From Clostridia bacterium (GTDB lineage: Bacteria > Bacillota > Clostridia > Christensenellales > Borkfalkiaceae), in assembly GCA_029054485.1 (NCBI GenBank), contig JAIDFD010000028.1:1-13434 (forward strand): DNA of 13,434 nt. Direction: 5' to 3'. Below, piece after piece: positions 1-7,010 of the stretch. Within the stretch, counting starts at the first letter, position 1, and each line of letters starts with the position of its first letter. Both the position numbers and the translations under genes were made by a program. The notes below the pieces were generated by a model. The model searched no databases. It was given only the letters and a program-made list of their open reading frames with translations, and was not told where the DNA came from.

Positions 1-1
1 C

Positions 2-1540
2 CTTTATTCAATAGACAGAAGCGGCGTCGAAGAGCAGGCGTACAGACTTTCGCTTTCCGATTTAAGCGTGGGAGAGGATATTAACAGCCTTATAAACGCG
101 GGCGTAACTTCGTTTAAAATAGAGGGTAGAATGCGCCGTCCCGAGTACGTTGCCGCCGCGGTCAATTATTACAAAAGTATTTTAAGCGGAAAGAACGGCG
201 ATGTGAGCGCTTTGAAGCGCACTTACAACCGCGGCAACTATACAAAGGGTCTTGCATTCGGACAGGATAAATCATTTATCTCGTCGGCAGTGCAGGGGCA
301 TATAGGCGAGTACGCGGGAATAATCAAGGTTGAAAACGGAAAATATATTCTTCAAAGCAATTTAAAACTATCGGTCGGCGACGGCTTCAAAATTCTGCGT
401 GGCGGCAAAGAGGTGGGCGGCGGAACTTGCGGCGGTGCGAGTAAGAGCGGATACGTTGTCAACACGCGGGTAAGACTTAAAAACGGCGACAAGGTTTTTA
501 TTACTACGGACACCGCATTGAACGAAAAACTTTTGAACGGCAAACGGCTTTTGCCGGTCAAAATTTCGGCTGAATTTTTCGTGGGTAAGCGCGCAAAAAT
601 TTCAATCGGCGAAGATGTGTTTTTCGGTGAAAGCGAGCTTGAGCGCGCAAATAGCAGACCGCTTACAAAAGAGGATATAATCCGAAATTTCCAAAAGACG
701 GACGGTTATCCTTTTTTGCCTGAATTTTGCGATATACAAACAGACGGCGTGTTTATAACCGCCGCAAACCTGAACGCACTTCGGCGTAACGTATACGCTA
801 ATCTATACGGAAGTCTTACCGCAAATAAAAACGCACAGCTTTCGCCCGAATTTGTTTTGACGCAAATAGAAACGGGCACTGGCGAAAAAACCGCGGTCAT
901 TTCAACCGATTTAAAAGGCGTTAAAGCCGATATCGGAATACTCAAGCTTGACGATGTTTCGCAGTATTGTAACGCGCTTTTAAAGGACTTTGACGGAGAA
1001 AAGTATTTGTATGTTCCGCCCTATATGACGGGCGATGAGGTTGAAAAAATCAGCCTTTCCGCACAGTTCTTCGATGGGATTTACTGCGATGGATATTTCG
1101 GGTTGGCGCTCGCAAAAAAGCTGGGTAAAAAGTTTTTTGCGGGTACGGGTTTTAACGTTTCTAACCGCGTATCGCTTGACGGTGTACCAGCCGAATATAT
1201 CTGCCTTTCAAAAGAACTGACTATTTCGGAAGCCAACGCGCTTTCGCGAGATAACGTATTTTATCTTTCGGGCGGCGGTATAAAAGTTATGGATTTAATT
1301 TACTGTCCGTTTGAAAAAAAATGTTCTTCCTGCGACAAGCGCAAACTGTACACGTTGACGGACGGTGAAAGGCGAGCGTTTCCCTTGCGCAGATACGTTG
1401 CGGGGGAGTGCCGTTTTGAAGTTTACAACTGCGCCGACCTTGTAACGGACGGGGCAAAGTGCTGTAAAATTTACGATTTCACCCTGCCGCAAAAAAGCGC
1501 GAATCATACGCGCGGACACTCGGTGAACGGTATTTTTTGA
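2..1540 (+). CDS. U32 family peptidase / RNA hydroxylase-like protein, 5' end missing
   Basis: The frame is open from base 2, so the true start lies left of the window; the GTG at 68 is internal. The first visible residues run into a block, SFKIEGRMRRPEYVAAAV, that is a hallmark of the U32 family (YrrO/RlhA/TrhP type). 513 residues are visible. The U32 core with its iron-sulfur cysteines would be encoded just upstream, giving roughly 700 residues in the long form of the family. The tail has its own cysteine set: C435, C441 and C444 (numbered from base 2) in YCPFEKKCSSC, then C470 and C477, around the FPLRRY segment. This arrangement is typical of long Firmicutes members. Family knowledge: U32 proteins were called collagenase-like peptidases, but RlhA and TrhP act in prephenate-dependent hydroxylation of 23S rRNA or tRNA; which activity applies here cannot be told. 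The TGA is followed after one base by the mutS2 ATG, implying co-transcription. Family call is firm, substrate is not. Confidence 0.85.
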   Translation, partial: LYSIDRSGVEEQAYRLSLSDLSVGEDINSLINAGVTSFKIEGRMRRPEYVAAAVNYYKSILSGKNGDVSALKRTYNRGNYTKGLAFGQDKSFISSAVQGHIGEYAGIIKVENGKYILQSNLKLSVGDGFKILRGGKEVGGGTCGGASKSGYVVNTRVRLKNGDKVFITTDTALNEKLLNGKRLLPVKISAEFFVGKRAKISIGEDVFFGESELERANSRPLTKEDIIRNFQKTDGYPFLPEFCDIQTDGVFITAANLNALRRNVYANLYGSLTANKNAQLSPEFVLTQIETGTGEKTAVISTDLKGVKADIGILKLDDVSQYCNALLKDFDGEKYLYVPPYMTGDEVEKISLSAQFFDGIYCDGYFGLALAKKLGKKFFAGTGFNVSNRVSLDGVPAEYICLSKELTISEANALSRDNVFYLSGGGIKVMDLIYCPFEKKCSSCDKRKLYTLTDGERRAFPLRRYVAGECRFEVYNCADLVTDGAKCCKIYDFTLPQKSANHTRGHSVNGIF

Positions 1541-1541
1541 T

Positions 1542-3890
1542 ATGGACGAAAAAAGCTTACAAAGACTTGAACTTGATAAAATTTTATCCGCAGTTTCGGA
1601 CTACGCCGTTTTAGAGGGCGGGAAACGCAGGATAACTTCGTGCTTGCCTTCGACAAGCTTGGAAGACGTGCGCTTTCGGCTTGCCTGCACTCAGGAGTGC
1701 GACAGGCTTCTTTTCAAGCACGGTATAGGAAAAATTGAGTACTTCGGCGACCTCGATGAAATTTTGAGCTTAGCCGAAAAAGGCTCGGCGCTTTCGTGCG
1801 GACAGCTGTTAGAGGCTAATGCGCTTTTGCGTTCGGCGCGTATTGCGTTCGACGGACTGAAAAGTGTGAACGACAACGGTATTGAGATTATGCGCTCGCG
1901 TGCGGAAAAGCTGTACTTCGACGGTGCGCTGGAAGAGGATATAACTTCAAAAATTCTTTCGTCCGACTCAGTAAGCGATTACGCCAGCGACAAGCTGTTT
2001 TCTATCCGCTCGCGCATAAAGAGTTTGAATGAAAGGATACGCGCTAAACTTTCGGAATACCTCACAAAAGACGCACAGTATTTGCAGGACGGAATAGTGA
2101 CTATCCGTAACGACAGATATGTAATCCCCGTTAAGGCTGAGTATAAAAGCAGGGTGCGCGGCTTTGTTCACGACCGCTCGCAGACAGGCGCGACTTTCTT
2201 TGTCGAGCCAGAATACGTTTTAGAACTCAATAACGAGCTTATCGCCCTTTCGATAGACGAAAGGGAAGAAGTAGAAGCAATCCTTCGCGCACTTTCGAAA
2301 AGGCTGGGAAGCCTTGCAAACGAATTGCGTGCGGATATGCAGATACTGTTCGATATGGACGCAGACTACGCCCGCGCCGAGTACGGTTATAAACTTAAAT
2401 GTACAAAACCGAACGTAAACGGCAGGGGGTATATAAATATCGTCAAGGGCCGACACCCTTTGATAGACGCAAAAAAAATCGTTCCCGTTTCAATCGAACT
2501 CGGCGCCGATTACGACTTTCTTATTTTAAGCGGCGCGAACACCGGCGGAAAAACGGTAACGCTTAAGATGTGCGGACTGTTTTGCTTAATGGCGGCAAGC
2601 GGACTTTTTATTCCCGCTTGCGAGGGCAGCAGTGTTGCTGTTTTCGAAAACGTTTTCTGCGACATAGGCGACAGTCAGAGTATTGAGGAGAGCCTTTCAA
2701 CCTTTTCTTCGCACCTTTTAAACGTTATTAATATCTGCAACGGCGCAAACGGCAACAGCCTTGTTTTAATCGATGAGCTCGGCGGCGGCACTAACCCCGA
2801 TGAAGGGCAGGCGCTTGCAAAGGCGGTCGTCAAGCACCTTTTATCAAAGGGCTGTAAGGGGATTGTTACAACACACTTTACGCCGCTGAAAGAATTTGCC
2901 TATACGCTCGATAGATGTGAAAACGCGAGTATGGAATTTGACAGCGATACGCTTAAACCACTTTACTCGATAAAAATCGGTCTTGCGGGCGCAAGTAACG
3001 CGCTTGCAATTTCGCGCAGGCTTGGCTTGCCCGAAACTATTTTAAACGATGCAACGGGTTTTCTTTCCGAAGGGGCAAGAAGTTTTGAGAATGTGCTACG
3101 CCGCGCCGAGGACAGCAGATTGCAGGCGGAAGAAAAACTTAGCGAAGTTACCGCGCTTGAAAACGAGTGGAAGCAAAAGGTTAATCTGCTTAACAGCCGT
3201 ATAGAAGAGCTGAATGCCGAAAAGGAAAAAATTTCACGTTCGGCAAGAGTGGAAAGCAGACGCATAATTTCGGAACGCACCGAGAGAGCCGAACAAATTT
3301 TGGAAGAGATTGAGGGTATTTTCAAAAAGGAAGAAATTTCTCAATCAGACCTCATAAAGGCGCGCACCCTTAAAAACAAGCTGGAAAATATTTCTTACGA
3401 TGAGGAAGAGCGCAAACCGCCGCAGAGCGTTTACCGTCAAGCGAGCCGCGGAGAGATAAAAGTCGGGTCGGCGGTATTCGTCAAACCTATGCAAAGCCGC
3501 GGGCAGGTGGTAAGTTTGAAGCGTGATGAGGCGGAAGTACAGTGCGGCAGTATGAAAATGCACTGCAAACTTTCAGACCTTTTGTTAACGGACGAACAAA
3601 AAAAGGCGGAAAAAGTCAAGGTAGTCAAACACGTTCCCCAAAGTCAACCCATGCTTGAAATCAATCTTTTGGGTCTTACGGTAGAGGAGGCTCTCTACGA
3701 AGTCGATAACTTTATCGACCGCGCAGTTATGGACAACCTCGAAGAGATAAAGGTTATTCACGGCGTAGGGACCGGCAAACTTAAAAATGCGATAGCCCAG
3801 CACCTTAAACGGCACAAAAACGTTGAAAGCTTCCGCGCTGGCAAGTACGGCGAGGGCGAAAGCGGAGTTACCGTAATAAAAATCAAATAG
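1542..3890 (+). CDS. mutS2: MutS2 / RqcU, Smr-domain MutS-like ATPase
   Basis: 782 residues, the usual MutS2 length, starting at an ATG one base after the upstream stop; no good Shine-Dalgarno is visible, so translation is probably coupled. There is no N-terminal mismatch-recognition domain, as expected for MutS2. Core and lever helices fill residues 1 to about 310. The ABC-type ATPase has Walker A GANTGGKT at 331-338, Walker B LVLIDE ending at D411-E412 followed by LGGGTNPDEG, and the TTHF switch histidine. A charged coiled coil follows (about 510-620), then a short KOW-like stretch and the C-terminal Smr domain (about 705-782). Family knowledge: MutS2 does not do mismatch repair; it has been tied to suppression of recombination and, in Bacillus, to binding collided ribosomes (RqcU). 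Oddity: the Smr LDLRG motif reads INLLG (707-711), while HGVGTGKL (740-747) is intact. This bears on nuclease activity, not on the family call. Confidence 0.96.
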   Translation: MDEKSLQRLELDKILSAVSDYAVLEGGKRRITSCLPSTSLEDVRFRLACTQECDRLLFKHGIGKIEYFGDLDEILSLAEKGSALSCGQLLEANALLRSARIAFDGLKSVNDNGIEIMRSRAEKLYFDGALEEDITSKILSSDSVSDYASDKLFSIRSRIKSLNERIRAKLSEYLTKDAQYLQDGIVTIRNDRYVIPVKAEYKSRVRGFVHDRSQTGATFFVEPEYVLELNNELIALSIDEREEVEAILRALSKRLGSLANELRADMQILFDMDADYARAEYGYKLKCTKPNVNGRGYINIVKGRHPLIDAKKIVPVSIELGADYDFLILSGANTGGKTVTLKMCGLFCLMAASGLFIPACEGSSVAVFENVFCDIGDSQSIEESLSTFSSHLLNVINICNGANGNSLVLIDELGGGTNPDEGQALAKAVVKHLLSKGCKGIVTTHFTPLKEFAYTLDRCENASMEFDSDTLKPLYSIKIGLAGASNALAISRRLGLPETILNDATGFLSEGARSFENVLRRAEDSRLQAEEKLSEVTALENEWKQKVNLLNSRIEELNAEKEKISRSARVESRRIISERTERAEQILEEIEGIFKKEEISQSDLIKARTLKNKLENISYDEEERKPPQSVYRQASRGEIKVGSAVFVKPMQSRGQVVSLKRDEAEVQCGSMKMHCKLSDLLLTDEQKKAEKVKVVKHVPQSQPMLEINLLGLTVEEALYEVDNFIDRAVMDNLEEIKVIHGVGTGKLKNAIAQHLKRHKNVESFRAGKYGEGESGVTVIKIK

Positions 3891-3897
3891 TCAAGAA

Positions 3898-3924
3898 TTG
3901 CCTTTAAACGTAATATTATATAAA
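3898..3924 (+). promoter_or_regulatory. possible internal promoter before the deacetylase-like gene
   Basis: The gap after mutS2 is AT-rich and contains TTGCCT at 3898-3903 (four of six bases of the -35 consensus) and TATAAA at 3919-3924 (five of six of the -10). The spacing of 15 is short; TAAATA at 3921 would give a spacing of 17 but is a poorer -10. A transcript starting near 3931 would place the AGGGG at 3940 in its leader, fitting the TTG start at 3952 better than the ATG at 3934. AT-rich DNA yields such matches by chance, and a sporulation sigma factor cannot be excluded, so this is weak. Confidence 0.28.
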
Positions 3925-3951
3925 TAGAATTTTATGTTTAGGGGTAAACTA

Positions 3952-4653
3952 TTGAAAGGCAAATTTATTACCGTAATAACAAACTGCGTACTCGTTGCAA
4001 TCGTTCTCTCGGTATCGCTTATAGGCTTTTTCGGCGGCAAGGCGGTAGCGGTTTCGGGCGATAATACAAATCTTTATTACAGTGCGGAAAACGGCGAGGG
4101 CGTAAGCCTTATGTTTAACGTATACGAGCATACCGACAACGTACTTGAAATTTTGGATATACTGGACGAGTACGGCGCAAAAAGCACCTTTTTCATCGGC
4201 GGAAGCTGGGCGGACGACAACGTAGACTGCGTGCGCGAAATTTACAGGCGGGGGCACGAGCTTGCCAGCCACGGCTATTTCCACAAAGACCATTCGCGAA
4301 TGTCTCTGGAAGCCAATCTCGAAGAGATACGCCCGAGCGTAAAGCTTTTGAATATGATTTGCGGCAGTGAGATAACTTTGTTTGCGCCGCCCTCGGGAGC
4401 TTTTAACGATAATACGCTAAACGCTTGCCAGTCGCTGGATTTAAGGGTTATAATGTGGAGCAGGGACACTATCGACTGGCGGGATAAGGACGTAAATTTA
4501 ATTTACACCCGCGCCACAAAAAATCTTGTAAAAGGAGAGTTTGTATTAATGCACCCCACGGATTGCACGGTTACGGCTCTTCCCGATATATTAACTTACA
4601 TAAGAGACAACGGACTTAGCACCGTTACGGTATCTCAAAATTTAGGAGCATAA
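3952..4653 (+). CDS. NodB-fold polysaccharide deacetylase-like protein (YlxY type), catalytic residues altered
   Basis: The NodB fold is recognisable from GAKSTFFIGGSW and the ordered remnants of its motifs. Numbering is from a TTG start at 3952, chosen because AGGGG at 3940-3944 lies 7 bases before it; an in-frame ATG at 3934 has no ribosome binding site and would add six residues. Residues 2-30 form a basic start plus hydrophobic segment (signal peptide or anchor), so the domain is probably outside the membrane. Motif 1, normally TFDDG, is MFNVY: N56 replaces the catalytic-base Asp and V57 the metal-binding Asp. Motif 2 keeps H107 and H111 (HGYFH). Motif 3 is FAPPSG (144-149) with Ala in place of the usual Arg. 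Motif 4 is DTIDW (172-176), and motif 5 keeps H201 in LMHP. It overlaps the following M16 gene by one base, the same pairing as ylxY-ymxG in Bacillus. It may be non-catalytic or use an unusual chemistry; no substrate can be assigned. Confidence 0.85.
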   Translation: MKGKFITVITNCVLVAIVLSVSLIGFFGGKAVAVSGDNTNLYYSAENGEGVSLMFNVYEHTDNVLEILDILDEYGAKSTFFIGGSWADDNVDCVREIYRRGHELASHGYFHKDHSRMSLEANLEEIRPSVKLLNMICGSEITLFAPPSGAFNDNTLNACQSLDLRVIMWSRDTIDWRDKDVNLIYTRATKNLVKGEFVLMHPTDCTVTALPDILTYIRDNGLSTVTVSQNLGA

Positions 4654-5891
4654 TGGTACATTGTAAAAAATTAAATAACGGAATAAGACTTATCGTAAAG
4701 CAGATGCCCGGACTGATGTCCGTAACTATGGGCATACTTGTCCATACGGGCGCAAGCGTTGAAACGGATAAAGAGGACGGTATTTCGCACTTTATCGAGC
4801 ATATGATGTTCAAGGGTACGAAAAAGCGTTCGGCTTTCAAGGTTTCGGACGATATGGACGCTATCGGTGCGCAGGTAAATGCGTTCACTTCAAAGGACGT
4901 AACCTGTTATTACGCAAAGTCTACAACCGGTCACGCGGCGGAAGCGTTTGAAATTCTTTCAGACCTGTTTTTAAACAGTACCTTCCCCGCAGGCGAAATG
5001 AAGAGGGAAAAAGGGGTTATAGTCGAAGAAATTAATATGAACGATGACACCCCAGATGATTTGTGCCTCGACCTTTTAGCACGCGCCTATTACGGCGAAA
5101 AGGGCTACGGCAGAAATATTTTGGGTCCGCGTGAAAACGTAATGGGCTTTACTAAAGCCGACGTTAAAGAATATCTCAAAAAGCGTTACACCACCGAAAA
5201 TATAGTAATATCGATGGCGGGAAATATAGACGTGTCACTTGCCGAAGAGCTTGTGGAAAAATATTTTTCCGATTTGCCTTTTACTCCCGCGGACAATAAG
5301 CCTGTTGATATTAAGCTTTGCGGACAGGCACTTTACTGCAAAAAGGACATCGAGCAAATTCATCTGGCTCTTGCGTTTCCTTCCGTTAAAAGATACGACA
5401 GACTTTTTGACGCAACGCAGATTATGAATTCGGTGTTCGGCGGAAGTATGTCGTCAAGGCTGTTCCAAAAGGTAAGGGAAGAGCTGGGGCTTGCGTATAC
5501 GGTCTATTCCTATGTTTCGCCTTACGCCGAGGCAGGCTCGCTGGTAATCTACGCGGGCGTAAATGCCGAAAACTATCTGACGAGCGCGGAAGCGGTTATG
5601 GAATGCGTGCGCGCGATAAAGACCAAAGACGTTACGGAAGAAGAATTTTTGCGCGGCAAAGAACAACTTTTATCTTCGTCAATATTTTCGCAGGAAAGCA
5701 CAAGTTCGCAGATGCTTTTGTACGGCAAAGAACTTATTTACAGCGGCAGGGTGTACGACTTCGAAGAGCGTGTAGAAAAGATAAATTCTGTGACCTTGAA
5801 CAATGTTTTGGAAGCCGTGGAATTTAACTTTGACCAAAGCCGTATCGCTTCGGCAGTAGTCGGTAACGTTAACGGGCCTTTAAAATTATGA
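4653..5891 (+). CDS. M16 family zinc metallopeptidase (YmxG/MlpA, processing-peptidase-like)
   Basis: 412 residues, the size of a two-domain bacterial M16B protease. The inverted zinc motif HFIEH has H46, E49 (catalytic) and H50, and E126 in VIVEEI provides the third zinc ligand at the expected HXXEH-X75-E spacing. All catalytic residues are therefore present, so this is the active type of subunit. The C-terminal domain has the family block SRLFQKVREELGLAYTVYSY, which helps hold peptide substrates. No signal peptide is seen, so it probably acts in the cytoplasm. The ATG overlaps the preceding TAA by one base (taATG), with AGGAG at 4644-4648. Its own stop overlaps the next start in an ATGA. 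The deacetylase-like plus M16 pairing is conserved in Bacilli, where the M16 protein is YmxG/MlpA; the physiological substrate is not evident from sequence. Confidence 0.94.
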   Translation: MVHCKKLNNGIRLIVKQMPGLMSVTMGILVHTGASVETDKEDGISHFIEHMMFKGTKKRSAFKVSDDMDAIGAQVNAFTSKDVTCYYAKSTTGHAAEAFEILSDLFLNSTFPAGEMKREKGVIVEEINMNDDTPDDLCLDLLARAYYGEKGYGRNILGPRENVMGFTKADVKEYLKKRYTTENIVISMAGNIDVSLAEELVEKYFSDLPFTPADNKPVDIKLCGQALYCKKDIEQIHLALAFPSVKRYDRLFDATQIMNSVFGGSMSSRLFQKVREELGLAYTVYSYVSPYAEAGSLVIYAGVNAENYLTSAEAVMECVRAIKTKDVTEEEFLRGKEQLLSSSIFSQESTSSQMLLYGKELIYSGRVYDFEERVEKINSVTLNNVLEAVEFNFDQSRIASAVVGNVNGPLKL

Positions 5892-6373
5892 GTGAAATAA
5901 AATACGGGTTTGCGCCTTTATACGATAAAGACAGCAAGCTTTTAATACTCGGCAGTTTTCCGTCTGTCAAAAGCAGGAAAGTCGAGTTTTACTACGGCAA
6001 TCCGCAAAACAGATTCTGGCGGGTTGTCAGCTCCTTCTTCGGCGAGAACTCGCCGAAAACTACTGAAGAGAAAAAGAACTTTCTTTTAAAGCGCAATATC
6101 GCCCTTTGGGATATCGTGACCGAATGTGAGATTTCCGGTTCACAGGATAGCACGATAAAAAATTTCAAAGTAGCAGATTTGAAAACTCTCTTGCAAAATT
6201 GCGATATTAGGTATATAATATTAAACGGCAGTACGGCGTTTAAGATTTTCAAAAATAACTACGGCGATATAAACATTCCGTATGTAAAGCTTCCGTCTAC
6301 AAGTCCTGCCAATACGCGTTTCTACGAAAAGGAGTGGCGAGATGCACTATCAAGAGCTTTTGACAGAGCTTGA
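5888..6373 (+). CDS. DNA-deoxyinosine (hypoxanthine) glycosylase, UDG superfamily family 6-like
   Basis: 161 residues with the compact uracil-DNA-glycosylase fold. Seen: LILGSFPSVKS (19-29), then YYGNPQNRFW (35-44), typical of the Mug/HDG branch; a central ILNGSTAFKIF strand-helix; and a final LPSTSPAN motif equivalent to the UDG leucine-intercalation loop. The combination GSFPS, YYGNPxNxFW and LPSTSPAN fits the hypoxanthine-DNA glycosylase group (family 6) better than uracil-specific Ung or Mug. Inferred role: removal of deaminated adenine (hypoxanthine) from DNA as the first step of base excision repair in the cytoplasm. Its ATG overlaps the M16 stop in ATGA (4 bases), and its last 32 bases overlap the next gene, another predicted DNA glycosylase. 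Exact base preference is not readable from sequence. Confidence 0.88.
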   Translation: MSEIKYGFAPLYDKDSKLLILGSFPSVKSRKVEFYYGNPQNRFWRVVSSFFGENSPKTTEEKKNFLLKRNIALWDIVTECEISGSQDSTIKNFKVADLKTLLQNCDIRYIILNGSTAFKIFKNNYGDINIPYVKLPSTSPANTRFYEKEWRDALSRAFDRA

Positions 6374-7010
6374 AAGCTACGCCGATGAGGGCTATAAAGC
6401 CTTTCATAAAAAGCTTTTAAAAAATGAAAGCGTAAACGTTATCGGCGTGCGTGTTCCGATATTGCGCAAGCTTGAAAAAAAGTATAAAGCCGATTTGGAC
6501 GAGCTGTTTACTTTTCCGGACGAGTATTACGAAGTAACTTTCATAAAACTTACTGCCGTATCAATGCTCGCATATGAAGAATTTGTCAAATATGTCGATA
6601 AATGTATTCCGCTGATCGATAACTGGGCAACCTGCGACTGTTTTACACCCAAGTGCATTGAGGGACATAAAGAAGAGTTTTTACCGTACATACGAAAATA
6701 CGCTTTGGATAAAAGAGAATTTTACCAGCGTTTTGCACTTACGACTTTACTTCATTTTTACGTTGAAGAAAGTTATGCGGAAACGATTTTTGCCCTGACC
6801 GAGCGGAGCGATACAAGCCTTTATTACGTCCATATGGCGGCGGCATGGCTTATAGCCGAAGCGCTTGTAAAATTTTACGATAAGGCGAAGAGTTTTCTTC
6901 TTGAAAACACGCTTGATAAAAAGACCCACAACAAGGCAATTCAAAAGGCGCGCGAAAGCTTCCGCCTTTCAGATGACCAAAAAAATTATTTAAAGGGAAT
7001 TAAAAGATAA
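6342..7010 (+). CDS. AlkD-like HEAT-repeat DNA alkylation repair glycosylase
   Basis: 222 residues, all-helical by appearance, close to the size of AlkD (about 235). NVIGVRVPILRKLEKKY near the N-terminus is the family opening block. DNWATCDCF carries W95 and D99, the same spacing as the catalytic Trp109/Asp113 pair of Bacillus cereus AlkD; W169 in HMAAAWLIAE fits the third aromatic wall (Trp187). Family knowledge: AlkD excises bulky or positively charged N3- and N7-alkylpurines without flipping the base. The start is well supported although it lies inside the upstream gene: AAAAGGAG at 6327-6334 lies 7 bases before the ATG. Its stop abuts the tex ATG with no gap. The overlap suggests it is made together with the hypoxanthine glycosylase. 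An AlkC/AlkD-fold protein with another substrate remains possible. Confidence 0.9.
   Translation: MHYQELLTELESYADEGYKAFHKKLLKNESVNVIGVRVPILRKLEKKYKADLDELFTFPDEYYEVTFIKLTAVSMLAYEEFVKYVDKCIPLIDNWATCDCFTPKCIEGHKEEFLPYIRKYALDKREFYQRFALTTLLHFYVEESYAETIFALTERSDTSLYYVHMAAAWLIAEALVKFYDKAKSFLLENTLDKKTHNKAIQKARESFRLSDDQKNYLKGIKR

Noticed and set aside
68..70. GTG at 68 as the start of the first gene
   Set aside because: The frame is open to the left edge and the residues encoded before it belong to the conserved U32 block, so the gene starts outside the window.
2963..3325. 120-codon minus-strand frame opposite the mutS2 ATPase end and coiled coil
   Set aside because: The Ser/Leu/Phe-rich low-complexity product is what the complement of a Glu/Lys-rich coiled coil gives; no independent signals.
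3949..4293. 114-codon minus-strand frame opposite the deacetylase-like gene
   Set aside because: Opposite a recognisable NodB-fold gene, with no ribosome binding site or family match.
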